Shown here piece after piece: positions 12,850 to 24,900 of a stretch of DNA of 64,000 nucleotides (position 1 is its first letter; every line of letters starts with the position of its first letter). The notes under the pieces are model-generated. The model did no database searches. It saw only the letters and a program-made list of their open reading frames with translations, and had not been told where the DNA came from. This DNA comes from Ehretia macrophylla (lineage: Eukaryota > Streptophyta > Magnoliopsida > Boraginales > Ehretiaceae): contig CM075775.1 of NCBI GenBank assembly GCA_037974665.1, forward strand, positions 29,393,732 through 29,457,731, written 5' to 3'. Both the position numbers and the translations under genes were made by a program.

Positions 12850-13451
12850 TGTAAGAATATAACCAAGTTCCCAAAAACGTCTTAACAACAATCAAGTAGA
12901 AAGACAACACTACTCGTTATAACAATTCAATATAACACTTACAAGATAATTGTCCCACCGTGCGCTCTCAAGATTAGAGCTTCAATGGCTTCTGGACTTA
13001 CAAGAAGAATACAAGAAAGAAAGACTAACTTAGGATTGTGTTTGAAGTTGTGTTGTGGATGAATATGATGAACTAATGCATGCCTATTTATAGAATTCAG
13101 CTAGCCCACCATAAGAGACTTCCTATCAAACATTTTCCATCTTGGTTGGCTTTACCAACCATGTTCAAAGTATTGACCACCCATATTTATCACATGGGTG
13201 GCTACAATTGACCACATGAGTGGCTAGTATCCAAGTTAGCTTCTAGGAAGTTTTCTTTGGTCAAATTGGCTAACTTTAGTATTGCATCATCCCGACATCA
13301 TCTTAGGTAATTCCAAATTTCTGAACTTTTTTCTTGTAGCCATCGCGATCTCTTTTGACCTCATCGACGTTTAAGTCAGAATTGTTAATTTATGCTACCA
13401 TATAATTAACGATACTTATTATGAAGAGGTGGATATTGACATATATCAACA
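12850..13451 (-). repeat. 5' LTR of the inner copia element
   Basis: This pairs with 8102-8702, with scattered substitutions and the same terminal bases. The degraded primer binding site lies at about 12837-12849 on its inner side. Confidence 0.93.
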
Positions 13452-14262
13452 CTGCGCTCATTTTAAAAAAAAATTCTTTAAAAGAAATTTTATTTTGAGA
13501 AAGAACCTTTAAGAAAACGTTTGGTGGTCACCTATAGGAACCATTTTTCATCCAATGATGTGTTACTGAAATGTCTTCCCGTCGCCCTCATGTCACTTAG
13601 TTTCTATCTAACTGCTTTCCTAGTCATATCCCTTTAGACAGAATCAATCATCACTATAGGTAACATGCTAAAGTAGCAAACATAGATATCCACCTTATGA
13701 CATAGTCTAAGGTCACAAAGGGCACTTGGTGGTTATTGAAAAATAACCTATAGGGCTCACACAGTAATGAAGCAGGGATTCATTCATACACTCCCTATAC
13801 GATCGCCTTACCGACACATGTATTATAATATACATGTTATGGTAGATACTCATAAAGATACAAGGATGTCAATCTACTATACAATGTACACGTCTCGATC
13901 TATTTCTTCTCGAGATTAATCTTCGGCCTTTTACCAGGCTACATGAAGTATGGGAGAACTTCATGCCAGTTCCACTTAAAGAACCTCATCTTGGACTAAA
14001 TCCAAGGTGACATCTAAATTGAATTCTCGCGCCCCACAAATGAGAATTTTATGTCTCATCTTTGATGTTACGTAAGCGTCGAGGTAGGTTGCTTTGTGAG
14101 AAGCACCTCTAGCCTGTTGACATCTTCCTTATATGTGTGCATAACCAAATATCCATTTCGAGCATCATTTAATAACCAAAAAAACATAAAGCTTCTATTG
14201 ATATAAATGATCATCCAATACATCTATCAGAGGTTTTACATATACATCAGTACTACAAGAAT

Positions 14263-14796
14263 TTATATTTTACTAAGTCCCAAACTCTTAACATGTGATA
14301 AGAAAGTATCCCTAGGGATAGGTTTAGTAAATGGGTCAGCTACCATATTCCTTGTAGAGACATGCTTAAGTACAACCTCATTTTGTGCAACTCTATCTCG
14401 AATGTAGTGATAGCGAGTCTCAATGTGCTTCGTCTTCCTATGATACTTGGGATCTTTGACATAGGCGAGAGCAACCATACTATTACAATGTATGGTCATA
14501 GGATTTTGAGCATGTGGTACAATCTCTAAACTCTGTATAAATCTCTTCAACCAAACTCCTTCTTGAACGGTTGAAGCACATGCAACATACTCCGATTCCA
14601 TCATGGATAAAGATATGCAAGTCTGTTTCTTACTTGACCATGAGATGGTACCATTACTTAGTAAGAATACATATCTTGAGGTGAACTTTCGTTCATCTAG
14701 GTCACCTCCCCATTCTGCATCACTGTAACCTTGTAATCGTACATTACCACCTTGATAACAAAGCATGTAATCAGTAGTTCCACGAAGGTATCGCAA
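14263..14796 (-). pseudogene. Outer copia RNase H
   Basis: The frame starts MRYLRGTTDYMLCYQGG and contains GYSDAEWGGDLDERKFTSRY, ISWSSKKQTCISLSMMESEY and the terminal KHIETRYHYIRDRV block. These are the signature phrases of copia RNase H with its acidic residues (D in SDAEW, E in MESEY). It would degrade the RNA strand of the RNA/DNA hybrid. This is the C-terminal end of pol. The remaining 3' untranslated part is split by the inner element. Confidence 0.9.
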
Positions 14797-15557
14797 GATC
14801 TTTTTGATAGCTCTCCAATGAGCAATACCAGGATTGCTTTGGAAACGACTTACTAACCCAACGACAAAGCAAATATCAGGCTATGTACACATCATGGCAT
14901 ATATTAGACTTCCAACCGCACTAGCATATGGAATACGAGTCACTTCTTGCTTTTCAACATTAGTATTAGGACATGAATCACAGCTTAAACCATGATTCTT
15001 ATCGACAGGGGTATCCATAGGCTTAGCATTGTGCATTCGAAATCGTTCAAGTACTTTCTTTATGTAAGTCTCTTAAGATATACCAAAGAGTTTCTTTGAA
15101 CGATCTCGTTTAATCTTTACTCCAAGCACATAATTAGCTTCACCTAAATCTTTCATATCAAAATTTGAAGATAATCATTCCTTAGTGGTATCTATCAACC
15201 CCATGTCATTTCCTGCTAGCAAGATATCATCGACATATAAAGTTAAAATTAGAAAACTCTTTCCAGACTGCTTTATGGATACACAATGATCTTCTTCCAC
15301 AGTTATGAACCCAAAAGAGGTCATCTTTTGGTGGAACTTAAGATACCATTGCCTAGATGACTGCTTTAAGCCATAAATAGAACGATTGAGCTTACATACT
15401 TTATGCTCATGTCCTTTCATCTCAAAGCCTTTAGGTTGATCCATATAGATCTCTTCATCTAGGCCTCCATTGAGAAAAACACTCTTCACATCCATTTGAA
15501 AGAGTTCTAAATCAAGATGTGCGACGATGGCTAGAATAAGGCGAATGGAGGCAAACG
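14797..15557 (-). pseudogene. Outer copia reverse transcriptase core (frameshifted)
   Basis: From 15495 the minus strand reads MDVKSVFLNGGLDEEIYMDQ, then SIYGLKQSSRQWY, then LTLYVDDILLAGND. The YVDD box is the polymerase active site and the whole matches the copia-type RVT_2 family. A stop follows at 15175. The similarity then continues in pieces with further stops towards the RNase H. This is inactive as it stands. Confidence 0.9.
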
Positions 15558-16990
15558 TTACAACAGGAGAAAAAATTTCCTCATAGTCATGCCTTCCTTT
15601 TGGGTGTAGCCTTTTGCTACAAGACGGGCCTTATACTTGTAAATTGATCCATCTACATTGCGCTTAATCTTTAGGACCCATTTATTTCCTATAGCATTGC
15701 GCCTAGGTGGAAGATCAACAAGCTTCCATACTTTATTCTTTTCCATAGAATCCATCTCCTCTTGCATAGCAACTAGCCATTCTTTTGTAGTAGGTGAAGA
15801 TAAAGCCTCTTGATAAGATGGTTCATCGTCCTCTAAAGGCGTGCACATGAAAAACTCATTTTCAACCTCATGGAGGCGTCGAGGAATGCTTCCACGTCTA
15901 CTTCTACGCAGTTGAGGACTTTGAGAGTCATTATTAGGTTCAACATGTTCCCCTAATGGAGTGTTCCCATTATCCAAGATATATCTCCTACTATCTTCGG
16001 CGATATTATGATTATTATCATCCGGTTGAGGAACTAATCCCCCATCCTCGCCAAGAGATGGTGTAGAGATTTCATCTACCATCTCATAAAACTCTATGTC
16101 TGTTCTAAGTTCACCTCTACTAGGATAAATATCTTCCATAAAATCCACGTTACGAGACTCTATTTCAGTCAACATACCATAATTTCTTTTATGTAACATC
16201 ACATAGCCTTTTGAGTAGTCTGGATATCGAATAAAAGTACACTTTTGAGCCTTGGGACCCAATTTTCCATGAAGATGTGATGTTTTTACATATCCTGCAG
16301 ACCCCCAAGGTCGCAAGTTACTCAAGTCTGGTTGAAAACCAGTCCATAACTCATATGGTGTAGATTTGACTGACTTTGAAGGCACTCGGTTAAGAATGTA
16401 GGCAACCGTTAATAAAGCATCTCCCAAAAAATGAATTGGAAGATTTGCTTGTGCTATCATCGACCTAACCATATCCAATAAAGTCCGATTCCTTCTTTCT
16501 ACAACACCATTTTGTTGCGGAGTACCGGGAATCGTCAATTGCCTAATGATGCCTTTTTCCTCACACAATTCTTTGAATTGATTAGACAAGTATTCACAAC
16601 CTTTATCCGTGCGAAGAACCTTTAGGCTTTTATCCTTTTGGTTTTCTACAAGATTTAAGAAGCGTTTGAAGCAACTTAACGCCTCAGATTTATGCGTAAG
16701 CAAAAACACATAACCAAATCGTGAATAGTCATCTATGAATGTGAGGAAATAGTAAGCACCATGGCGTGCCCTTACATTCATAAGTCTGAAAATGTCAGAA
16801 TGAACTAGTTCTAGAAGAGAAGAAGCCTGTTTACCCTTTCCAAAAGGTTTTCTAGTGGCTTTTCCAACCAAACAAGGCTCACATATTGGTAAATGAACCT
16901 TAGTAAGTGAGCCTAGAAGGCCTGCACTTGCCAATCTTGTTATTCTTTCATGTCCTATATGACCTAGTCTAGCATGCCATTTAATAGAAA
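15558..16990 (-). pseudogene. Outer copia integrase and start of reverse transcriptase
   Basis: Just upstream of the 458-codon frame (16934-15558) lies WHARLGHIGHERITRLASAG, the zinc-binding histidines of the integrase head, with the cysteine pair read as CEPCLVG. The catalytic triad is visible as D in FIDDYSR, D in RTDKGCEYL and E in NGVVERRNRT. After a variable linker the frame enters the N-terminal reverse transcriptase with KARLVAKGYTQKEG, then is lost at 15558. The next copia segment resumes in another frame at 15495. This polypeptide would have integrated the cDNA. It is the longest intact frame of the window and looks relatively young. Confidence 0.92.
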
Positions 16991-17229
16991 TAGATGTAAT
17001 ATCATTATCATTTGAAGCATAAAATGCATCATAATATAAATTATTATCAACATGTAGTACACATAAAAACCATCAATAATGTGTCCACTACCATACAACA
17101 CGAAGTCTAAATAGATATCTACGGAGTTTATGCTAAAATTGAAAGTAAACCCTAGGCCAACCATAGCTATTACAGATATCAAGTTACGTCGAACTCCAGG
17201 TGCATAGAGAACATCATACAAAAGTATAG

Positions 17230-17420
17230 AGTGACCAGTTTGCATCTTAAGTTGATAGGTCCCAATTCCTATCTTCTCTTCACTAGTGTTGTTCCCCATG
17301 TAGACATGTTGGGTTCCTGTAGGAATCCGACGGTACTCGATGAACCCTATTCTATCCCTTGCAACATGTCGTGTTGCTCCTGAATCTATAATCCAATTTG
17401 GAAAAGAATAAGCAACAAAA
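17230..17420 (-). pseudogene. Outer copia aspartic protease segment
   Basis: On the minus strand WIIDSGATRHVARDR is read at about 17395-17350. It contains the D-S/T-G-A active-site triad of retroviral-type proteases, followed by the typical phrases MGNNTSEE and IGIGTYQLKM. This enzyme would cleave the gag-pol polyprotein. The segment lies directly between the gag zinc knuckle and the integrase zinc-binding region, as in all copia elements. The only long open frame, 17299-16964, covers the part after the active site. Confidence 0.85.
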
Positions 17421-18309
17421 ACATGACTACAAATAAAGCAATCATTTTGTTTGAAAGGGTTAGGTTGTACCTTCTTAGGCTCAGTGCAATTACGAGCCTT
17501 GTGCTCAGGTTTATCATAATTGTAGCATTTTCCCTTAAACTTTCCCTTCCCACGCTTGCTTTTTCAGTTGTTGCCACCCTTTTTCTTTTTCTGAGTTTGT
17601 TCATCTTTTTCATCCTTTTTTGCTTTGTCATCACCCTTACGCTTGGACTTTGAATTCCCGCGTTGGCTAGGCTCAGCAATAAACATAGAGGCAAGGCCTT
17701 TTGCCTCTTGTCTTTCAGCCTCTAACTCCAGATGACGCGATATATCAGAAAAAGTCTTAATATTTTCATTATGCGTCATAGTAAGTTTCATTTATTCCCA
17801 GGAGTCAGGCAAAGAACGAAGGACATCTAGAACTTGTTGCTCATCTGAGAGATTATTACCGGCTGCCTTGAGTTCACGAATCATTGTCGACATCTTTCTT
17901 ATATGGTCAACCATCTTAGTGTTTGGAGCCATTTTGTAAGTCTCAAACTTAAGTGTCAAGGCTCTCAACCTAGTTGCCGATGTGCCAACAAATTTTGTCT
18001 TCAAGGCATCCCACATTTCCTTGGCAGTTTTATAGTTTTCAAACTCGCCAATTAGATCATTGTGCATGTAACTCAACATAACAAACTGTGCACTACGATC
18101 ACTCTTGACCCATTTTTTATAGGTCTCTATCTCTTTCTTATTTTGGGTGGAACTACCCTCAGTGGGTTTCCTATGCTTTGGGTAAATGTTTCCAAGACCT
18201 CTCGCTCATTAAAGAGATACTGGATCTTACGATGCCATATATCATAGTTATTTCCATCCAGTTTCTCAACTTTAGCGAGGTCCGCCACAACATTGTTATT
18301 CAAAGCCAT
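17386..18309 (-). pseudogene. gag: Outer copia gag (broken)
   Basis: The start at 18309 gives MALNNNVVADLAKVEKLDGN, and the downstream NYDIWHRKIQYLF matches the N-terminal pattern of copia gag proteins (UBN2/gag-type family), which form the virus-like particle. The reading passes through three frames (to 18127, 18079-17792 and 17791-17386), so at least two frameshifts are present. A lysine-rich stretch (about 17564-17650) precedes a zinc knuckle near 17525, where the usual second cysteine is tyrosine (CYNYDKPEHKARNC). That would be expected to weaken RNA binding even without the frameshifts. The predicted product is inactive. Confidence 0.88.
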
Positions 18310-19191
18310 GTCACTACATTTTTATGCACATATTGGATATTTAGCACACATACATATACATAAATTTTGCTACATAATTCAAAAATCTAACAATAATAAA
18401 TATTACCAAGACGTGAGATCGAAATTTTTGCTAGGCTAAAAAATCATCACTCACATTCAAGGTTTTATTTATTATTAACAAGATAAACTATAAGCAAAAA
18501 TTTTGAATGAGAAAAATATAATTTAACTCATTCATACCCCATCAGAAAATATAATGCAAATAATATATGCATTTAATAAATAAACCACATATTTTTTATA
18601 AAAAAAATAGAAAATAATTTTAATTTTCCATTTGCACTAGACCATTTATTTATATTCCAAATAGAAATATAATCTCAAAACAGATGTAAAATAATAAGAA
18701 AGAGATGAAGAGAAAACAAAATAAATGTTTTATCTTCCTATCCACATCTATAACATATTTGCATGTCCATCTTATAGCAAGGGATATCCTAGTCTAGTGG
18801 CAAAATTGTTAATGCTCTTTCTAAGAGGTACAAAGTTCGAAACTTGCAAAGCACTGATTCAAAATTCATATATATTTTTTTTAATTGAGTCAGCAGCTAC
18901 ATGTCCCTACCAGAGACAGCCACTTGTGGCAATATTATAGGACTCGTTTAATTAATCAAAACGATGACGTTTAAGTCATCTTCTTCGCCACAACATGCAA
19001 AATTTCGTTTTTAACAATGAAGAAAAAACAGTCATGCAAAAAACTAGTCAAAAAATCATAACTCGCTCCTTTCTTATCCAAATTGAACGAAATTTGCACC
19101 ATTGGATTCCTTATCTCAAGTAGAATAAGAATATTGAAATGGTTTTTAAATTCATCACACTTCATAACGACCCATCAAAATATATACATAC

Positions 19192-19194
<3 letters not shown>

Positions 19195-19231
<37 letters not shown>
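19195..19231. repeat. (TA)n microsatellite
   Basis: A run of alternating T and A lies in the 5' leader of the outer copia element, between its primer binding site and gag. Confidence 0.9.
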
Positions 19232-19234
<3 letters not shown>

Positions 19235-19315
19235 GCATAGCATATTATTTTGATGTTAAGCCATTTCACATAAACTTAAAACAAAGAAACAAGTTTCTAA
19301 TGGCTCTGATACCAC

Positions 19316-19736
19316 TTTTATATTGCGCAAAATATAACTAAGTCGAATACGGAAGTGTACCTTTACCGAACCAAAAACTTGTTTACTTGTTGCTATGGCT
19401 TTGTAAATCTACTCTTGTTCTTGAGTTGAATTTGTCCTTCAAATGATAGACTACTAGAGCCTACCAATGTTTCACACAACACAACCTATTTCTATTTCTC
19501 TCTCACTTTATCAAGTGAATGTTTAAGACAAACTTTATGGATGCAAATGGAGCCTTTGGGGGGTATTTATAAGTGAGGGAATTCTGCAGAGAGATGTCTC
19601 TTGTGTCCCTTCATTCAAATAGACACAATTTTTGGAAGCAGTGCCCCACTTGGGATGAGATACAACTATTAAAGAAGAGGCATATAAACATGACTATTCA
19701 CCAAGTAATGTGGCTGCAATATTTCGTTTGTCAACA
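19316..19736 (-). repeat. 5' LTR of the outer copia element
   Basis: This is the partner of 7388-7808, also 421 bp. The adjoining primer binding site (19301-19315, minus strand GTGGTATCAGAGCCA) fits initiator tRNA-Met and sets the orientation of the element. Confidence 0.93.
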
Positions 19737-19741
19737 ATGTT

Positions 19742-19991
19742 AATTGATGTAATTGTTATTTTTATACGTAAGTTATTAGTTTTTGGATTGATGGATAAAT
19801 TTCTAAAAAGAAAGTCAACTTCTGAACAACAAATAAGGGCGAGTTACTTGAAGACTTCATTGATGCTATAATGTACTTAAATTAAGTACTGGGTTATGCA
19901 TTGATGAGTGCCCCCAAATTTGTATTATTGAATCTGGCGCTGTAGTGCACCCCCTGACCCCAGGGACCTGGCTCCGCCACTACTTACCAAT
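19742..19991. other. No gene seen
   Basis: This is AT-rich sequence between the outer copia element and an inverted-repeat element. A short phrase near 19945-19985 resembles sequence often found near plant repeats but supports no call. Confidence 0.4.
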
Positions 19992-20511
19992 GGGTTTAAA
20001 GACATATAAGTCTCTGACTTTTTTCTCTTGGACCAATTAGGTCTTTGTGTTTTTTCTTTTCCCCTCTCAAGTCCATCAACTCATCAAAAGTTAGTCAAAT
20101 TTAACTGATAAGGGATATTTTAGTCATTTTACTTATCACAAAGAGAAAAAATAAGGGGTTCTTTGGAAATATTTTCGAAAACTATTTTTATGTTTTCAAA
20201 AATGGAAAAACAAGAAAACTTGTTTGACATAAGTTATTTTCAGTTATTGTTTTCAAAAACTGTTTGAAGAAATATGTTCTTAGCAACAAAAAAATAAGAC
20301 CACATTTTATATGTTTTAAAGTGTTGTCGTTTGTTCTTGCCCTATCAGATCTTCATTAAGTGCATAAAAGTCTTTTTGCACAATCAATGACATTTCTATC
20401 AAATTTAACTAACTTCTAACTAATTGACGGACCTAGAAGGAGAAAAAAAAAAAACTCAGAGAACTATTTGGTCCGAAGGAAAAAAGTAAGGGACTTATAT
20501 GTCTTTAACCC
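19992..20511. repeat. Inverted-repeat DNA element (MITE-like), superfamily unclear
   Basis: GGGTTTAAAGACATATAAGT at the left matches the inverse of ACTTATATGTCTTTAACCC at the right, and the similarity continues inward (GGACCAATTAGGTC against the inverse of TATTTGGTCCGAAG). The length is 520 bp with no coding. I find no convincing target duplication, so it cannot be assigned to a superfamily. Confidence 0.7.
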
Positions 20512-20734
20512 TTAATCTTTATTCTTTTGAATTTTGAAACTTTAATAAATAAATAAATAAAAATCCAGCAGATCAAGGCAAACCCGAAGAAGACCAAAAA
20601 AATACCCAAAAATAAATAAAAAATTTTATTTTAGAACCCCTATTGGGGATGCCCTAAGTACAGAGAATTCATCCATCAATCACGTGGGTCACAACCTAGT
20701 TACTAGCAGAGTCTACTTTAATCTTTAGGATAAA

Positions 20735-20844
20735 TGATTTCGGTCGAGTCTAAATTTTAGCCACCACACAGGTCTTTTCTTCTTGTTCTTGTCAGTAAAA
20801 ATCTATCATTTGCATATATAATATGTTTAGATCGAGCTTTATTA
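20735..20844 (+). repeat. Direct repeat flanking a MITE pair, left copy
   Basis: The segment containing TTTTAGCCACCACACAGGTC and TATGTTTAGATCGAGC recurs in diverged form at about 21700-21812, with TTTTAGCCACCACACAAGTC and AGATTTAGATCTAG. The two copies bracket the head-to-head MITE pair, so this may be a local duplication or a longer composite insertion. Confidence 0.6.
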
Positions 20845-21237
20845 CCCCTTTTTGGCTGTTGGTTTAATTTTTTGACACTGAAAAATATTTTTTGTGAATT
20901 TAGAAATTGAGACTAATCTATTTGGTCTATTTTTAAAAGTGCTTTTAGATAAAAATTAAAGGTAAAAAATAAGAAACTGCAAATTGGAACTTTTCAAAAT
21001 AAGTTTTTGCGAAACTATTTTTATATAATGCGGGAAGTTGTATTCTTTTTCTTTTTTAAATATATCCGTTCATATTTTTTAAAGTCCAACATTATCCTCA
21101 AATTTTCTAAAAGCTTATCATTACCTAACATAGGTCAAACAGTCAACGACTTTTATTTAACAACACTTCTAACTAAAGTTGTACTAAAAACTCTACAACT
21201 CAAAAACTAAAATTTTATAATTAGATTAAACAGAGCC
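20845..21237 (+). mobile_element. PIF/Harbinger-like MITE, first of an inverted pair
   Basis: The element lies between TTA at 20842-20844 and TTA at 21238-21240. Its right terminus GATTAAACAGAGCC is the inverse of a GGCTCTGTTTAATC end. The interior is complementary to the neighbouring element 21241-21636. It has no transposase. Confidence 0.78.
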
Positions 21238-21240
21238 TTA

Positions 21241-21636
21241 GGCTTTGTTTGGTTTAGTTGTAAAATTTCAGCTTTTGTTGTAGAGCTTTTAGAGTAGAGC
21301 TTTTGTTAGAAGTGTTGTTGAACAAAAGCTGTTGACTGTTTGACATGTGTTAAACAACATTGAACTTTTAAAATTTTCGAGGGTAATATCGAACTTTAAA
21401 AAATATGGAGGGGTATTTTTGATGGAAAAAAAAAAACAAATTTCTACATTATATAAAATAGTTTCACAAATTTTTTTTTGAAAAACTTAAATTTGGAGCT
21501 TCTTATATTTTTAGTTTTTTTCAACTTTAACTTTTACCTAAAAGTACTTTAAAAAATGGGTCAAACAAGTTCATTCAACTTCTAAGCTCATACAAGAAGT
21601 GCTTTTTAGTGTCTAAAAATTATGCCAAACAGAACT
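21241..21636 (-). mobile_element. PIF/Harbinger-like MITE, second of an inverted pair
   Basis: The termini GGCTTTGTTTGG and CCAAACAGAACT are inverted repeats, flanked by TTA at 21238-21240 (shared with the first element) and TTA at 21637-21639. Its length of 396 bp matches the 393 bp of the first, in opposite orientation, so the two together form a near-palindrome of about 790 bp. Confidence 0.82.
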
Positions 21637-21699
21637 TTAATCATTGAATAATATTTCTCAAGAAAGCAATTACTGGACTCGAGGTTCTTTTTCGTACGT

Positions 21700-21812
21700 A
21701 TTGGAGTCAAATATTAGACTAATGTTTATTTTAGCCACCACACAAGTCTTTTCTTGTGGCTCATTAAACAAAAATCTACCATTAGGATATATAACAGATT
21801 TAGATCTAGGGC
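21700..21812 (+). repeat. Direct repeat flanking a MITE pair, right copy
   Basis: This is the diverged partner of 20735-20844 on the other side of the MITE pair. There is no coding potential in either copy. Confidence 0.6.
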
Positions 21813-21972
21813 ATCTGGCTCTCTTATTTTTTAGGTAGCGATTAGTACATTGGAATAAATTTGGATAGAAATGAAATAGGCCAAGGAATGGAATGAAATT
21901 AAGAATTTAATTAACTTGGAAATGACAATGTCATACTTGGTATGCTCTAGAAATGAAGAGTAGTAATATGAA

Positions 21973-24900
21973 TGTAACACCCGGACCAAACTTATAGACA
22001 TTTTATTAATTTGCATATATTCATTTTATCAAATTACATCATTCTTGAAAAATGTGTCACGATAATTGTTGCATTCATTTAAATTATATTCGATTGACTT
22101 CCCCGAAATAATTATTTAATTATTTTATTTATTAGAATTTATTTTACTAACAATTTAAAATGATTTAATTTCACTATTTGAAGGTGAAGCCCGAACCCGG
22201 GAATAATTATTTTTATTGTTATCGTCATTTGTATTTATTTAAATTATATTTAATTGATTTACATAAAATAATTAATTTATTATTTTCATTATTTGTGTTT
22301 ATTTAATTTATATTTAAAAGACTTGCCCGGGACAATTACTTCATTATTTTATTTATTAAAATTATCTTACATGCCTTTTTAATTAATTCATTTTACCGTT
22401 CGAACGGGAAGCCCGTGCTCGGACCGAACGAGTTAGTTTATTATTTTAATAATTACATTTAATTAATTGGCAGAACCTAAACGAGCTAAATTATTATGTT
22501 TAATAATTACATTTATTTAAATGGCCCGAAACTGAACGAACTAGTTTATTATTCTTAATAATTATGTTTATTTAATTACATCTAAATGATTTACATGAAA
22601 TAAATAATTTACTATTTTATTACTTGTCTGCATTTAATTGATTATTATTTCTCGAGCCCAGAATTGAGTTTATTTTATTTTATTTATTTTATCTGCTTTC
22701 ATACTTGCCTAAATTACTTTACTTCGTGATTTCGTTCAATGTTTCCTTTGTTCATTGCATACCCGGGAAAGTAGAATTAAGTAATTTTGATATGTTTGGG
22801 TTTAGGTGTTATTTTATTCGGGCCTAGTTTTTATTTCGTTCATACTTAGTTTATTTTCGTTCAGGCCTAGTATGGATCGTTCTAGCATTTTAATTGATTA
22901 ATAGCCAAACACGATAGTAGTTAGTCCTTAATTATTTGGTAGGTTTATATTAGTTATTTTTTATATTAGTTAATTACAACATAAGAAAAAAAAGCATGGT
23001 GATCATTTTAATACATTAGCTTTAGTCTTAGTTTTAGTTAGTTGACTATATTATATATATTAAAAAAAAGGGAAAGCACCGCCTGTCCAGGGTTGAGCCC
23101 TGGGATTTGACGGCGGACTTAAAAAGCCACCTACATAATCAAATCTTGCTCTATAATCTGGTTTGATTTTGTAGTCCAAAAGTGACAATTTGGACGGTAG
23201 CTTTTGACTTTGATTAGTTTACATTATATAATTACTAAAGTTACAAAGCATATCAACTAAAGGCATTGAGCATTCGGTGGCTTTTGGCTTTTGTTTAGTT
23301 GTTTACATATATATATTACTAAGTTGCAAAGTATATCAACAACAAAGCCAACAGTGAGGACTCAGTGGAGAAAAAAAAAACAAGGCAAAGCCGAAGCAAA
23401 GGAAAAAATAAAAATTTTCATCAATCTTGCATTTGTGAGTTCATTCAACTAAATTGGAGGTGGATTCAAGCTATCCTAAGCCTAAATCTAGCATCTTCAA
23501 GTTTTAATTGGTGAGGGAGTTTGCATTTATTTTAGTTTAAAGTTTGTATCAACTTTTATAATTTTGTGATTTGTTGATTATGTCTATAGACATGCTTAAA
23601 TGTTGTATTATACATGCTTTACAACTTGTATAGGTTATGTTTGAGTAGTTAAATGGCCAATTCCATGGTTGAAAGATTGAGATCACAAAAGAGATGATGA
23701 ATAGCGACGAAAATTAGGGTTTGGCTTTAGGTTGGTATTTGGAACGAATTGATGCTTCATTTAGGTGCTTTAGATATATTTGGAACTAGTTAAATGCTCA
23801 CGTGTAGTTAATTTGCCCAAATTTGAGTTAAAATGAAAATTAGCTAACTTTTAAAAAGGGGGTTTTTTGCGAAATATAATCCGAGCACATTTGGACTTTA
23901 GATTAAGTATCCTTGGGGGCATGGAAGCACTTTTGGTGCTTTCATTGCATTAAATTGGAGTCCGATTAGGGTAGTTGTAGTTCACACCTATTCGGGGCCT
24001 TCCTGAGCTTTTGCCTCTAAAGCGGGATTTTAGGGCTTAGATAGGTGTCATTTGGTATCCTTAGGGATGTAGTATGATTGATTTATAGAATTGAGACCTT
24101 GATTTTTGTTTGGAAGAAGAATTGCCTTGTGATCAAAGGGAAAAATGTGAGAATTGGATGTCTTTGTGCTTGCATGAGCTTGTAGATGGTTGTTGGGTGT
24201 TTTAAATGCTTATCTAAGGTGTAACCAAGTTAGTTGAAGAGTTTGTAGAAAAGTATGTTATTTGTCTCTTTTTTATTTATACAGTTATTACATGTTTAAT
24301 GGCTTATATTGTGATTAACTACGAGGGCGGCCTACTTTGTCGTTCCTTTTATGTGGTATTTGATATACTTGGCTCTCGTGATCTTGTTTCAGGGTTGCGC
24401 AACCTTTTCGGACATGGTAGCGTCGAGAAATATGGGTGGCATCGGGCTTGCCGTACTCCCTCGACTACCATAGTGCCTATTCTCTTTCTCTCGCTGAGAA
24501 TACTCCACTACCCCAGAGGCGTTGTTCACCTCGTTGGGGCATATGGACCTACCTCAGGAGAAAGGGTCGTAAGATCGGGGTACATCCAAAGTACCCCATT
24601 ATGGATGAATAAAGGTTTTGTCGGCACTTGCTTGAAGATCTTGGATCGTGGCTCGTGATTGAAGATAAGTGGAACCGTATCCTTTTTATATGTGGTTAAT
24701 TACTTATTTAACTTGTTGTGTTATTTGGTGTTGAATATGTTGTTATTTTGTTGCATCTCATGATTGCATGTTCCGGCCTACTGTATCACCTCCCTCACTG
24801 AATATATATGTTGTATACTCACCCTTGTTTCTAACACCTTTCAGGTTCAGCACCTTCGCAAGATGATACAGGGAAAGCTCAAGAGTTACCGTGTTTAGTT

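Larger units (their letters stand above)
8102..13451 (-). mobile_element. Ty1/copia retrotransposon (inner, nested)
   Basis: LTRs of 601 and 602 bp (8102-8702 and 12850-13451) begin TGTAAGAATATAACCAA and end ATATATCAACA. The flanking five bases are CCGCG on the left and CTGCG on the right, a target duplication with one mismatch. A long C run (8703-8721) is the polypurine tract on the minus strand. TAGTATCAAGAG, read on minus just inside the right LTR, is a degraded initiator-Met primer site. Gag, protease, integrase, reverse transcriptase and RNase H are present in order, but with frameshifts and single stops. It inserted into the 3' untranslated part of the outer copia element, in the same orientation. 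Confidence 0.95.
7388..19736 (-). mobile_element. Ty1/copia retrotransposon (outer), interrupted by a second copia element
   Basis: Two 421-bp LTRs (7388-7808 and 19316-19736) with ends TGTTATA...CAACA are flanked by an identical ATGTT (7383-7387 and 19737-19741). Next to the right LTR, TGGCTCTGATACCAC (19301-19315) is the complement of an initiator-Met primer binding site. Next to the left LTR, a pyrimidine run (7809-7817) is the polypurine tract of the minus strand. On the minus strand, gag, protease, integrase, reverse transcriptase and RNase H follow in copia order. The element is dead: there are frameshifts between and within domains and several stops, and a complete second element (8102-13451) sits between its RNase H and 3' LTR. 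Without that insert it is about 7.0 kb. The terminal G of the right LTR has mutated (TT for TG). Confidence 0.95.

Noticed and set aside
13452..14262. Search for an additional gene between the two copia elements
   Set aside because: This is the 3' untranslated part of the outer copia element; it contains no conserved frame.
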